Shown here: positions 11,111-22,799 of the stretch, in pieces
Layout: every line of letters begins with the position of its first letter
Numbering within the stretch: the stretch's first letter is position 1
Assembly: GCA_028023455.1 (NCBI GenBank)
Contig: JAQFVV010012395.1
Span: forward strand, 6,822,001-6,886,000
Source of the DNA: Epiperipatus broadwayi
Lineage: Eukaryota; Onychophora; Udeonychophora; Euonychophora; Peripatidae
Reading direction: 5' to 3'
DNA: 64,000 nucleotides
The notes under the pieces: model-generated
Seen by the model: only the letters and a program-made list of their open reading frames with translations
Databases searched by the model: none
Told to the model about the DNA's origin: nothing
Made by a program: the position numbers and the translations under genes

Positions 11111-13710
11111 TAGCTTATTGGTTGATGTTTTTTAAACCAGCTAATTATATTAGCAGTTCTTAGTAGAATAACAATAATCTTAGTGAATTCATTTAAGACT
11201 GAATCATCTTCATTTAATATGAATGTATAAAACATATAGTGGCTAATTTCTACTTTATAATCTGGCATAAGAGTGAATAGTTATTTAACTGAAGAATTTA
11301 CTTCAGAGAAATACTCAAGATATAATAGAAAATTGGAGTACATTATTTAATTATAGTGATAATGAAGTGATGCATCCTAGAATCATAAAATTAGACTTCA
11401 ATTGATGGCAAAAAAATAAAAAAGAGTCAAAAAATTTTTATATTAAAAGGAATTATGCCTACATATTTATTTTTAAAAAAGGATTTTAAATAATAGGATT
11501 TTATCAGTACTTATGGATTTAAGATTGAATACTTATTAGGAATGAAATATAGAGACTGCAGACCGCAGAGTGATATATTTTGAGGTGTATGGTAGGAATT
11601 AAGAAAAACATTCATAAAGTGAAATACTCAGATGAAATAACAAAATCATTAAGAATTAAAAAGTTGGTTTGTTTAATTGCACATTTTAGTTCTTCAGCTA
11701 CATAGTGAAGTTATTCCATTTTGCTTTAATTTAAAGATAACTCGTCTTTTATATGATTATTAGGCTTTTTTTATTCTGTCACTTGACATTAACTTTATTT
11801 GTGAACATAGTCTGGGAAACTGGTAAGTGTTGAGACATTAACTAATTCTAATGTTTGAAACCTGATCTTATACACTTTCTCAATTTAGGATACAACTGGG
11901 ACTAAGCGAAAATATCTATGTTCAATAAATCCTTTGGTTTTTTGATTTACAATTTTGTTAATTAATCATTTTTGATATATCCATACACAAGCTCTATTGT
12001 CTACTTCAGATTTATTTCCTAAACTTTTTTTGAATTAGCAACATTTCTAAAAAATCTAGTTATTATTTTAGTCAATTTAAAAAAAAATAAGTTTTTAAAT
12101 TTTTCTTTTAATTCGGAATCATTCTTTAGGTATTACAAATTTTTATTTTACAAAATTATTTTCGATAAAATCATTATAAATTTCAAATGATATCATTTAT
12201 GCTCATAAAGATTAAGATATTGCAAATAGTGGACCATATTCTAAAATTACAATATTTTTATCATTTTCATATTTATATTTTACAAACAAATAATGATTAT
12301 AAACTAAACATTATTTATCTTTTATTACACCAAATTATATTAACTTTTATGGCACACATGGAGATTAATAAAACAAATTCAATTATTTTTTAAATCTCCT
12401 CTAAATAAATAAATAGTTCATTAAGTAGAGTTCCTGCTTGATATTTCTAAACAATAGATTTCATCTACTATTTGGCTGTTTTATCATCTACTATTTGGAT
12501 ATTTTATTAAATCTTATATGTATTTCATTTACTAATTTTTATTTTAAAATTTCATAGATTTTAATAAAGAAGTGTTAATTTATTACTTGAAAATTGGAAA
12601 TTCAACAGTTGACTATACTCATATGTGATTCTGTCCGTACCTTCACAATATATATATATGTTCATTTATATTAATATTTACATGTGTGCATATGAGACTG
12701 CTTATGCATATATTATGTATTTTGTGAAGTTTTCTTATAAAAGCAGGTTGAGGTAATCAAGCAATAACTCTTGAACATCATCAGTGAAAATTTGCTATTA
12801 CTAATTACTCCCTTAATACAATTTATTGTAGCATATTAATATTCATAATTGCATCATAAATTTTAATAAGCCCATCACATTATCATGCTGTGTATGTAGT
12901 ATATATAATGCATTTTTAATGACCTATTTTTGAAATGGAAGTTTTAGAAATGAAATATAAACTACCTATGTACAAATAAAAACAAATTTTAAAGCAGTCT
13001 TAATGTATAAATTTCACAAAAGAATCAAACCCAAACTCATCAAAAAAATCACTAACTAGACAACATTGACATAGCTCTAAAATGAGATATTAGAAAAATT
13101 TGTATTAAGAGGGTGATAAAAAGTAGCAGATACCACTAATGAATAATTTGATTATTGTGCTCTGTTGTCTATTGCCTAGTTACATGCTTACATACAAAAA
13201 AACAGAAACATGAATTAAAGACTAATAATACAAAGCTTTTAGCATAGACACTTTTTTATTATATCCACTGTTATTCTTAATATGCAAATTAAAATTTTTT
13301 AAAAAATCCTCATTTCATTGTTCTAATGAGCTTTTATTCTGATGAAATAGTGAAAGATTTACTCAAATGTAAAAAAGTTTCAATGGAACTAATGTGTTTT
13401 TAAAGTTGTTATGAAGATTGTAATACAAAAAAATAGGAAATGTTTGAAAAATGAAAATGTAATGAATTAATTTATATATGGAGACAAAATGAGTGAAGAC
13501 ACCAATTTATTGAAGAATATAAAATAATTACATCAACTTACAACTCTCTTTTTCTAGATTCCTAAATGTAAACTTCTAGTAAAATCATTGTACACTATAT
13601 GGCAGAGCAGTTATATTCCCATGATTATAGGAATAAAAATTTTGTCATTATCAGATTCAATAGTGCTGAAATTTCAAAATAGATTTGCATCAAAGGCTGC
13701 ATTGTTAGAA
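11111..13710. other. AT-rich intronic stretch
   Basis: No motif recognised on either strand. Short (TA)n runs near 12650. A repeated phrase ATCTACTATTTGG occurs near 12462 and 12486. Open frames here are short and low-complexity. Confidence 0.5.
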
Positions 13711-14539
13711 CAGTGTTTTTCAACCACCAGTTCATGGATCAGTGTCGATTCACAGAAAAATTTTATCAGTCCATATCCTTAATTTGATAATTACAAAATA
13801 ATTTTCAAAACTAATTTTCAATGAAAATAAATCTTAACTTGACTCTGATCTCATGCAGGTTTCACCACATCGTATAATTTGCATCATTAGTCAGATTTCA
13901 CAAAATAATACATTTTAAAATAACTAATAGTTTTGGACTTTTGTTTCTTTTTTAATTCTATAAAAAGGCAGTAAAATAAAAGAAACAAAATTCAGTGTTA
14001 TATTTATTAGTTATTTATTATAATGAGATTAAAGTATAATCAAGAAACAATAAAATGAAAAGCTAAAACATTTTGTAAAAATAATTTCTAATGATAAAAA
14101 AACAAACAATCTGGAATATTTAGTAAATTCTTTAAATGAATTATTTTGTAAGTAAACAACAAAAAAGTTTCTTTTGTTGTATTAAAAAGGTACACTAAAA
14201 ATAACCAAGTTGGAAAAGTAACATTTTAAACTTAGTGTTGGAAGCTTTTGCACACATTTTTTATTCATTATAAAATTACATATTTAACAAGGATTTAGTG
14301 AATTTAAAGGTTAGAAAAAAAAAAATTAAAATATCAATATAAATTTGAAATATAATAACTATTTTTAGTCTTTAATAAAATGAACACAAAGAGTCAAGTT
14401 ACATTATTTCATATTTTAAGTAAGAGTTCAACCTCTCAAGAAAAATCTAATGAAATTGAAATTGGGAGCCACTAGAAAAAAAAAAATCTTTTCTTAATTA
14501 CATGTTACAATGATGAATATCTGAGGGATGGATTTATTT

Positions 14540-16080
14540 TTTGACCTAAATCTATGGAACAAGATGTATATCCAATGTATGTGATCTGTCATATTTGATT
14601 TAATGATGCAGTGAAAATGTCAAAAATGTTAGAACATTTGAAATTGAAACAATCAGAATTAAAAAAAAACCCCATGGAATATTTTGAACATAAAAAGCAA
14701 AAATTTGTTTTACAGAAAAAAACATTTAAACTTTTATTCAGAATAAATCTCTAATAAAATGTTCCCATTTAATAGCATTTCGGATTACTAAAACCAAAAT
14801 TTTTACTGCTGCAGAAACTGATAAAACCAATGTTATTAGTTGTTTGTTCAGAAATGTTTGGATTATTGATTGCTAATAAAATCAGATTGATCTCTCTTTC
14901 TACTAATACTATTGGAAGATGAATTCCTACATTATCAGAAAACATAAAACACCAGTTAATGAACAAGATTAAGGAATCAAAAATATTTGCAATTCATATT
15001 GATTAATCATCTAATATTTCCAAAAAAGCTATATTAATCTGTTATGTTAGATATATTAACTTTATTTTTGAAGATACCAAAGAAGAATTTTTGTGTTGTG
15101 TAATAATTAGCTTCATGCACAATAAGTTCTGAAATTTTTAAATTTTTTACATTAACAAACATGATTTGGATTGAAAAAATCATGTAGGTTTATATACTGA
15201 GGAATAGCTAGTATGGTGGGCAAGCATTGTAGTGTTACTAAAAAAAATTTCAAGAAGTAGTGATCTTTGATTTACTAAGTACACATTGCGTAATACATTG
15301 GCAGCATTTAGCAGTCAAAAATTTATCCCCAGAGTTGAATGAAGTCTTAGCTGAATCTATAAAAATCGTAAATTTCGTAAAAAAAAAAAATCAATCTACA
15401 TTCCAGCCTATTGACACTATTTTGTCAAGAAGTTGCAGCAGAACATGAAAATTATTACTTCATATTAAAGTCAAGTGGCTTTCTTGAGGTAAAATGCTAA
15501 AAGCAGGCTATTTGAATTAAGATCAGAAGTCAAAATGATCATAATTGAAAAAAAATCTTCATTTGCAAATTATTTTCATGAAATCTTACAGATTGCAAAA
15601 CTAGATTACTTAAGTGATATATTTTCCTACATTAATGATTTAAATTTAAATTTACAAGGAAGTGGGAAGAATGTATTTCATTTATATAGTATTAAAAAAA
15701 AATCAATTTTGGCTGGATAGTGTAAAACACAGCAATCTGACACCATATGCAATTATTATATATTTTTGAAAAATATTTTTCATCTGAAATGAATTTGTGC
15801 AAGATGAATTTATGGATTACAAATTTTTTCGGAGATCTTAGAAACAATACCACAAATTTAAATAATCAAGAATATGAAGGTCTGTTGGAAAAATCTAAAC
15901 TTTCCCATAATGAGTCTGCATGAAAAAAACAATGAAAATGCTTGTCCCCTTTACAGCAAAATATTTTTATGAAACGGGATTTTCAGCAATGTGCATTATA
16001 AAAAATTCACCTATAACATAGCTTCATCTCTTTGTCTCATTGTAATTAATTTGACTCCATTTCTTGAATTACTGATTGAA
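14540..16080 (+). pseudogene. hAT (ZBED5-like) transposase relic
   Basis: Colinear pieces of a BED-finger hAT transposase across several frames. A BED-region piece ends KMSKMLEHLKLKQSELKKN and is followed by PMEYFEHKKQKF (14610-14690). SLSTNTIGR and then ENIKHQLMNKIKESKIFAIH-D (14890-15005) match the DDE-N region (T---R---). KEEFLCC lies near 15090. CVIHWQHLAVKNLSPELNEV follows at 15280-15350. KLDYLSDIFSYINDLNLNLQ lies in the 61-codon frame 15535-15720. The C-terminal dimerisation block is near 15940-16040 (CPLYSKIFL, then SNVHYKKFTYNIASSL). Premature stops and frameshifts rule out activity. A minus-strand 65-codon frame at 14769-14966 is a shadow. Confidence 0.9.
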
Positions 16081-16319
16081 AGTGAACACCAACAATAGTT
16101 GTATTAAAATTTTAATTTGAAAATGATTTTTTTTTATTACTGCCATCTTGATGACATTTTTTTGGCTTTTAAATTTTGTAATTTTTTTGTGTTCAATATT
16201 TCTTGAAACAATTATTATGTTATTATATTATAATAATTATTATGTGTCCAGTAATATTTGAATCAATCAATATGATTTTTTTGCGATTTTTATGGAATAT
16301 TTGTTAATTATTCTTAATT

Positions 16320-16429
16320 TTTTTTTTTTTCCTATGTCATAGCATCAGCCGGCAGGCGAACCCACAACCGTCTGCAACCAACTACTTGCTTGCAAGGCTG
16401 CTGCAATGACCTCTCGGCTAACAACGCTT
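16320..16429 (-). repeat. tRNA-derived SINE (type 2), with target-site duplication
   Basis: On the minus strand this reads with an A-box-like TTAGCCGAGAGGTCA and a B-box-like GGTTCGCCTGCC, followed by an A-rich tail (the T run at 16317-16330). A 9 bp direct repeat TTCTTAATT flanks it (16311-16319 and 16430-16438), as expected of LINE-driven retroposition. It is inserted in the 3' part of the hAT element, so it is younger than that element. The close relative is at 32861-32964. Confidence 0.85.
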
Positions 16430-16648
16430 TTCTTAATTAACATTCATTTTAAAAAGAATTATATATTTTGCAATTTTATAAATGTACTTTTTTCATTATT
16501 CTGCGATGTTTTTTTTTGTAATTTTATTGTATGAATAATAGTAACATGACTACATATCTGAGTAATTTTTTTGTATTAACTAGGAAATTATGTCAGTGAC
16601 AAGTGAGTAAAAAAAGCAGCATGTATTTCAGGAATCAAACAAGTAATA

Positions 16649-16801
16649 TATATATATATATATGTTTAAATATATGTATATTATCTATAAGCTTAATGTA
16701 ATTAGAAAGGACTTGAACTCAGACTTTTAAATTTCCTACATAGCTGTAGGGAATTTGAAAGTCCTGAGTTCAAGTTCTTTCTAATATATATATATATATA
16801 T
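16649..16801. repeat. hairpin element flanked by (AT)n
   Basis: Inverted repeat 16701-16785: left arm ATTAGAAAGGACTTGAACTC, right arm the near complement ending GAGTTCAAGTTCTTTCTAAT, meeting at CTACATAGCTGTAG. (TA)n runs lie on both sides (16649-16664 and 16785-16801). Each arm contains GAGTTCAAGTCC-like text, which resembles a tRNA T-arm or pol III B box. The element may therefore descend from a tRNA-like sequence, or from a (TA)-targeting foldback element. Confidence 0.75.
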
Positions 16802-16974
16802 GATGTCACAGATAAAAAAAAATTAAGATAATTTATTTTAATTATGTTACTGGTCCATGGAAACTTTTTCTGGAATCTAAACAGTCTGCAAAGAGAAAAA
16901 GGTTGAGAAACACTGACCTAGAGGACAGTACTCAATACAAAGTTACTTTTAATGTTTAACACTATTGAAGGAGC

Positions 16975-17345
16975 TCATTGTTAGTGCAAAGTTAAGAGCT
17001 AAAGGGAAAGTAGAAAAAACTAGAATAAAAATTTGAATTATAGATGTAGTTTATGTGGAAATGAAAACTTTTTAACTTTGGAGTGGAAGGGAATGATAGA
17101 TGTTAAAAGAGTATTAAGATACATTTTATGAATAATAAAGAAACATAAATGTAGGGTTTTTTTTGTTTAGGTTTTTAAAAGAAAAAAGAAAATATGAAAT
17201 TATTAAAAAATAGAATAGGATAAAAAAAAAGAAATGAATCTATGTAGAGAAAATGATTTGGTAATAAAGAGTATGCAAACAGGAACTTTGAGCATTTAGT
17301 CTGTGCACAGAAACTTCTGACTTTATTTAAACCATTTTATGGCAT
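16975..17345 (+). pseudogene. LINE 3' end relic, family B (copy 2)
   Basis: Parallel to 3165-3770: TAAAAATTTGAATTATAGATG, then TGTAGTTTATGTGGAAATGA here, the latter reading CSLCGNE. That is the first half of the post-RT Cys/His knuckle. The copy goes on with a Lys/Arg-rich decayed frame and ends near TTCTGACTTTATTTAAACC. It starts just beyond the right end of the hAT element. Confidence 0.6.
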
Positions 17346-18002
17346 ATTACATCTCATAAGCTATTTCCGGCTGATTGATCTCTCTATACTTTTTGCATTC
17401 ATCCTGCTATTCAAACTAATGCTTTAAAATATAATTTAAAACATATATTCAGCAATATTTTGGCTAGTATAAGTTATAATCTAATTTAAAAAATGTCTAA
17501 AATCTTATGATTGTTTGAGTAGAATAAAAATCATAACCAGATAAATTGAGGACACATCATATTTCTTTCTAGAAGATCAAAGTATATCCATTGATTCTAT
17601 TTTTGGAATATGCAATATGTCTCAAAAATCCAGCATCAAAGAATTAAAATACTGTATATTATTATAAATCCTGATTGTAAGAAAGATTAAATCCAGATAT
17701 TTCTCTTCATCTGATATCATAGTCAAAGAAAAGCTGTTGCAACATTTAACTGATTGCTTACTGGCTGTAAGCCCATAACTTAAAAAAGGGGATTAGCAGA
17801 TTTTTTACACAATTTATGAAAACAAGGTTCGTATATGATAAAATAATCCATAATCTTATGAAGAAGTTCACTGATAATATTAGATTGACCTGTTGTTATT
17901 GTTTATTGTTAGCACCCATCATAGTCTAAGTCTCACAGTTTTTTTTTATGTATGTACAATGTTTTTTTATTTATATATATTTAAGCTCATTTTTAGAGTG
18001 AA

Positions 18003-18150
18003 CAGATAGCCCTGAGTGATTTACTGCAGTGATAAAGTGTCAGACTCTAAATCATAAGGTCCTTTGATCAATCACTCATTTGGTACTTCTGGAACTCAAA
18101 CTTTTTAGAACTGCTGAGCAATAAAGCCATTCAATTATTATTTTTATTAA
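18003..18150 (+). repeat. tRNA-derived SINE (type 1)
   Basis: tRNA-like head GAGTGATTTACTGCAGTG, then GTCAGACTCTAAATCATAAG and GGTCCTTTGATCAATC (B-box position). The middle reads TTTGGTACTTCTGGAACTC, and the 3' end CTGAGCAATAAAGCCATTC precedes an ATT-rich tail. Best preserved copy of the type 1 family in the window. Retroposed and non-coding; A and B boxes would be the internal pol III promoter. Confidence 0.8.
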
Positions 18151-18739
18151 ACAACAACATTAATGTTTTTTTTAAGCATATTGTCAACATTGAAGCATGT
18201 GAATGCTTGTTTATTAAGTATGATCTTTTTATTTTTAGGATTTTATTTCTTGTTTATTATATTTCCATGAAAGAAAGCTTGTTTACTTTTACCATTAATG
18301 TTGTAATGTCCTGTATGGTTTTGTGTAGGACAGTAAACCACTCAGGACTCTAAAATTAAAGGTTTCTATATCAAAACTCAACTTTGTCACTTCTGGTATT
18401 TGAAGGAATGACCTTCTAATGTCCAACCAATCAAATAATTGTACATCGTAAAATAATTGTAATTGTCTTATTTTGAATAAAATAAGCAATTTATTTTTAA
18501 ATTCTTGAATATATTTCTTTATTTTTAGAAAATTTTGACAAAACATTAGAAAAAAAAATAAAGTTTTATGTTTATTATGTATTATGTGTAGTGTGTTTCA
18601 GTAAAAAAATGACTGGTTCTTTGTCCAAGTTGCCTTCAGTATATCTGAATCAATGCATATTTACATGGCAATGTAGTTTAGTTCATCACAAAAAAAATTA
18701 AGGTGCTAGTATATCTGGATCATGAGCTACACATGAAAT

Positions 18740-19065
18740 GTGATGTTGTATTCTGTAATTTAACCATAATAGAACAACTTGCTAATATTAAATTTGGTTT
18801 TAAATTGGGGAAAAGTGCTACTGAAACATTTGAAATGATTCCAACTGTGTACGGCTAAGCCATAAGTTTTGAGAACCTTTTCAGGTAATTTGCAAGATTT
18901 CATAATGGTATATAAAGAGCATTGAAGGTGATACGAACCATAGTGTTATTTCATGTTATAATTTGTGATCCAGATATTATCTTAAAATATTTGTGGTGAA
19001 AGTTTTAAATTATGTTGCTAAGTAACATATTGATTTAGAAATGGTCCTGCTGGCAATTTGGAAAG
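18740..19065 (+). pseudogene. mariner transposase N-terminal fragment
   Basis: One frame reads EQLANIKFGFKLGKSATETF and then EMIPTVYG (18772-18855), followed after a stop by AISFENLFR-FARFHNG. This is the N-terminal helix-turn-helix region of mariner transposases (IKF-FKLGKSATET-EM---VYG, then R-FEW--RF--G). Weak similarity to the following GR-S--DD segment continues to about 19000, after which it ends. The catalytic domain is absent and no terminal repeats were found. Confidence 0.85.
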
Positions 19066-20395
19066 AATCAGTCACCTGTGTATGTGTTTAATGTTTATTT
19101 TAACATTTGTAATGATTGCAATTGTAATTATATGATGGACTATTTCCGTTATATAGTTTAAACCAGATGATGGAAATAATGTAACATAAAATTTTAAATT
19201 ATAATTATTTATATATATATATGTGTACAAAACACAGATCTTATATAATATCAAATGTGAAAAGCATTTATTAGAAGTAAGAGATTTAAAAAACAGTTGT
19301 TTTGTATGGAGTCATTATATTAAGCATTTGTTACAGAAATGAGAAAGTAAAAGTATTGCTTTGCTTCAAAGAAGAGAATTTTATAATGATTACATTAATG
19401 TAGGATATTAATGATAAATTGATTAAGGATATTTTGTTTAATAGAAATTATAATAATGATAAGAATAATTTAAAAAAAATGTTAATAAAAAAGAAAAATA
19501 TGATTGTATTTTTTTGTCTTTAAGTTGCTTTCTTGAAAGATTTTAAGGAGGAATCAATATTTTTACTGTTAAGAAAATGGCATGGAGGAAGGGTGTATTC
19601 TAAATTTATTGGTAATAGAAAAAAAGAGAATTGATAGGAATATTATTCCTGAAGTTATTTATATTATTCCTTGTTTTAATAAGAAATTATAAATATTTGT
19701 CAAGTTAGTTTGAGTTTAAAGAAAACAGTGAAAGTTCATAAAACTAAAGAATAAATATCTCAATATTATATTATATAATTATGAAAGAAAGGCTGTCAGA
19801 TTATGTTTGAGCAATCTAAAGTTATCTTTAAGATGAATTAAAAAAGAAAGAAAATTTTAAGGAATCTCTTTTATTAAAAATATGACTTAGAAATTATTGA
19901 TTTGTTTTAAATGTTCTTTTGATATTAAAGATAATTAGAATATGATGGAAATTTTGGGAAGGTAATATAATATTTGTTTTGTATTATATTATTTTGCACT
20001 TAAGAAGCCTACCCTGACCGGAAAATTATTGATAATAAATTTTTTAATTTAATTTTAGCTAGTAAATAAACATGCATTGATATACTTGATTTTTATATCT
20101 TATATATATTTTCTTTAAAAAGTTTAGTTGTTGCAACAATAGATTATGATCTCATATAATACTTATTTATTACAGGTGTTATTTGTAATTGCCCTTCCCC
20201 CCTTAGGACTACATTGTAAACTATATATATATATATTATAAACATTTTATATATTTTAATAACATGAAAGGCTGAAACCTTTGTAAGATGCATCTTAAAA
20301 ATGCTTGTGTTTTATTATATAATCTGCTTGCACTTAATAAATTAATATATCTAATAATTTTAGTAAATACTTAAATAATTTTAAGACTTATTAAA
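19066..20395. other. intronic stretch, nothing assigned
   Basis: A/T-rich with short (TA)n runs near 19206 and 20221. The purine-rich part 19260-19990 looks like decayed coding text (many Lys/Asn/Ile codons), but I could not match it to a family. Confidence 0.4.
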
Positions 20396-20400
20396 TATGT

Positions 20401-20485
20401 AACACTAATAATATATATCTATTCATGGAATTTTCTTAACATATTTGGACTTGTTTATTCCATGAATAGACTTATATTTAGTGCT
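20401..20485. repeat. inverted repeat, part of a dispersed family
   Basis: Arms CTATTCATGGAA and TTCCATGAATAG extend outward to CACTAATAATATATAT and its partner TTATATTTAGTG. The right half (ATTTGGACTTGTTTATTCC... to ...CATATTTGATAAGC) is repeated at 35408-35465 in the same orientation. Confidence 0.65.
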
Positions 20486-20689
20486 ACATATTTGATAAGC
20501 TGTAAAATATTTACATGCTCATTAAAGCTATTAGAATTTCTTCCAAATTAATACTTGAAATTGTAAAATGTCTTGATTAATATATAAAAAAAATCACCAC
20601 TAACAGAAAGTTTCAGTTTTTTCAAATATCAATGCTTGATTTATTAGTATATAAAAAATTGAAGGTAAGAAAAACATGATTGTCTTTTT

Positions 20690-20825
20690 GGCATTGATGT
20701 AACAAAAAAGTATGAGTTATTTACAAATTTATTTAAAATGATTTTTTGAGAATCTAGCTTGTGAATTATCTTAGTAATGTATTCGTATTTGGTCTGTGAA
20801 TAGGTTTACATTATATATATATAAT
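20690..20825 (+). repeat. dispersed repeat, partner at 35310-35440
   Basis: Shares GGCATTGATGTAACAAAA, TTATTTACAAATTTATTTAA, then GAATCTAGCTTGTGAATTAT and CTTAGTAAT with 35320-35400 at clear but diverged similarity. Here the order of this half and the half at 20440-20550 is swapped relative to the 35 kb copy, suggesting a once tandem arrangement. Confidence 0.6.
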
Positions 20826-20941
20826 TTTTTATAATATCTGACATTTAATTGAAGTCTATTAATAGAGCAATATTTTTTCTTTTTTTAAAAAATAATTTTA
20901 TAGACTATATGTCTTTATATATCCTTTTTTTTTTTTTTTAG

Positions 20942-21081
20942 ATTCACTGCCCATAGATGAATCTGAATCATGTGACCAAGTCTTCACTTGTGAAAAAAAT
21001 GTATTGTATGCAGAGCTGGATTTTGCAAAAAACAAACAATCTTCTTTGAGTGATCTTATTTACCATCAGTCATCAGTGTAG
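20942..21081 (+). CDS. terminal coding exon of the tyrosine-motif gene
   Basis: Acceptor after a T-rich tract (AG at 20940-20941). The frame continues exactly from the exon at 8147-8641. It encodes 45 full codons plus the split Asp, starting SLPIDESESCDQVF and ending in TAG at 21079-21081. The second ITIM/SHP2-type site VLYAELDF (Tyr at 21007) lies 34 residues after the first, a spacing compatible with engagement of both SH2 domains of an SHP2-like phosphatase. A further Tyr is in DLIYHQ, and the C-terminus QSSV fits a class I PDZ ligand (S-x-V). The two-site C-terminal layout is known from ITIM receptors and from IRS and GAB docking proteins; which applies here is not shown. Confidence 0.85.
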
Positions 21082-21219
21082 CTCAATTCCTGAAATTTTA
21101 TAAATATTATGGCTTTACATAATCTAAATTCTATTCAATGAACTTTAGAATTTGCAAACATAAATAAAAATCTACTACAAATGGCTGACTGTTATAATTT
21201 CTAATTTTGAGAAAATAAA
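21082..21219 (+). terminator. 3' UTR with candidate polyadenylation signals
   Basis: AATAAA occurs at 21163-21168 and again at 21214-21219, about 80 and 130 bp past the stop codon. This is a usual distance for a short 3' UTR. Cleavage sites are inferred, not seen. In such AT-rich DNA the hexamer is common, so the evidence is mainly position. Confidence 0.5.
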
Positions 21220-21789
21220 ACAACTTTTATCAGAGGGTAAGAAGTTTTAGAACTATTTTAATTGATGCTGTGAATTTTTTATTGCTACACTAAGATTCTT
21301 TTGCAAAAAGAATTTTGGTAATGAATAGAATTCAGATCATGTGACCAATTATTCAAAGTTTCATTTAAATGTTAAATAAATATTAAATGTTTTATATTTA
21401 AAAATTATTTGTTTATTCTATTTTAAAGTTATTTTCTGGCTATTTAAATTGTTTTTTATATGTTTGAATGCAATTTTTTTCCTTTTTTTTTTTATTTAGA
21501 AATTGTTTTAATAATTATAACTATTTTGTTTATTAAAATTTTGATAAAATGTTTTCTATAGCATTGATTTTTTCTTAATTTAGCAATTTTTGGGAAGATA
21601 TTTAATGGAGTGATGCCACTTACATAATCTGGCATTTATTGATTATTAAAACTTACACTAGATGGCATAAATATCATGAGAAAAAAAGAATTTGCAACTT
21701 TACATGACTCAAATTGAAATGCATATCAGAAATTTTATATTTATTTGTGAATATAGTTTTGAAGGTTATCAGGATTTATTTTCTCATTT

Positions 21790-22035
21790 ACTAAAATTAT
21801 TTTAGTATCAGTAAGATTTTAATGTATAATTTATGTAAGTTAGTAAAACTTCAGTTTTATATCTTAGTGATATACCTAAATTGCATTCATAATATTTTAT
21901 TTTATTACAGTATCAGTAAAGTTTTAAAATAATACGTTGCAAATAGATATAATTGATGTATATTACTAAGATTTTAGTGTTATATCTTGGTGTTATACCT
22001 GATTTGTTTTCATAAGATTTTGTTTTGTGCTTGGC
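21790..22035 (+). repeat. decayed two-copy tandem duplication
   Basis: Two adjoining copies of about 110-120 bp share TTTAGTATCAGTAAGATTTT, then TTTTATATCTTAGTGATATA, then CCTAAATTGCATTCATAA or close variants. Copy 2 starts near 21910. Non-coding. Confidence 0.5.
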
Positions 22036-22094
22036 AAATATACTTGATCTGCATTTATACATTGTTGATTCTGTTATTCAGATTTATGGTTTTT

Positions 22095-22235
22095 GACTTG
22101 TGTAGATAGTGCAATGGTCAAATGACATCTCTGGAGCTCAAGATTCATGGATCACAACCCAGTTCTATCACTTTTAAAGTTCAAACTTTTTATGAACCTC
22201 CAAACGGTAAACGATTGGATTATTATTATTATTTT
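22095..22235 (+). repeat. tRNA-derived SINE (type 1) with ATT tail
   Basis: Head GTGTAGATAGTGCAATGG, B-box region GATCACAACCCAGTTC, middle AAAGTTCAAACTTTTTATG, and tail GGATTATTATTATTATTTTT. Same architecture as 18003-18150 and 36760-36905. The intact microsatellite-like tail suggests it is younger than the copy at 1355. Confidence 0.75.
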
Positions 22236-22735
22236 TTAAATTATGGTTTCATCTAAATTTCAGAATTAATGGGTCTTGGCCAGGTTAACAATTTTTATTG
22301 TTATTAGGGATTTTTTTTATCTTTTTGTATTTGTTTTCACTGTGTTCTCAGATTTCATATTCATTCTATTGATAAGGCATTGACTATGCTAACAGATTCA
22401 GATAGGATATCAGAAATGTAGTTTGCTTTCTGGGCTATTAAAATGCATTTTGGATTATAATATCAAGATTCTGGTTTGTCTTCATTATTGGTAATATTAT
22501 CTATTTATATATATTGAAATTCCACTGATAATACTATCTCTTGAAAACATGTAGTATTGTTGATATATATCTCCTAGACAATTGGGTAGTGTTTCATAAT
22601 CTTGAGCTGGGTTCAACAAGAATGATTGTAAAAAAAAAAAATCAGGAATGTGATATCTGATAATTTAAGCAAATATTAATATATAAGAGATCAGGAATTA
22701 AATATCTGGGAAAAAAAATTCTTGAAAAGAACTAG

Positions 22736-22794
22736 ATGTGTAACATTTAGGATTTTAGTGAATATAAAGAAACTTTTTTATAGATGTTACACAT
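22736..22794. repeat. short inverted repeat
   Basis: ATGTGTAACAT (22736-22746) and its exact complement ATGTTACACAT (22784-22794) with 37 bases between. It may be the ends of a very small element or chance. Confidence 0.35.
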
Positions 22795-22799
22795 GGTAA

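Larger units (their letters stand above)
13711..16915 (+). mobile_element. hAT transposon, ZBED5-like, full length but dead
   Basis: Terminal inverted repeats CAGTGTTTTTCAACC (13711) and, on the other strand from 16915, CAGTGTTTCTCAACC. These are the classic ends of a common animal hAT group. Subterminal text (CAGTTCATGGATCAGTGTCG at left, TTACTGGTCCATGGAAAC at right) also fits that group. The flanking 8-mers TGTTAGAA and ACCTAGAG share only TAGA, consistent with a decayed nTCTAGAn target duplication. Between the ends lies a broken transposase gene (14540-16080), a SINE (16320-16429) and a hairpin element (16701-16785). It sits in the host-gene intron in the same orientation. Confidence 0.93.
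8642..20941 (+). other. 12.3 kb intron of the tyrosine-motif gene
   Basis: Donor GTATGA at 8642; acceptor at 20940-20941 after a run of about twenty pyrimidines (almost all T). The phase matches: the one-base overhang G joins AT to form an Asp codon. The intron is filled with mobile-element relics listed separately: an unclassified or LTR-like element, LINE fragments, a whole hAT element, SINEs, a mariner piece and hairpins. T-rich DNA at 8870-9480 may be the remains of a minus-strand LINE, but I could not read a motif there. Confidence 0.8.

Noticed and set aside
16333-16429. Functional tRNA genes here and at 32861-32964
   Set aside because: A and B boxes are present, but no complete cloverleaf was evident, and the A-rich tails and target duplications mark them as SINEs.
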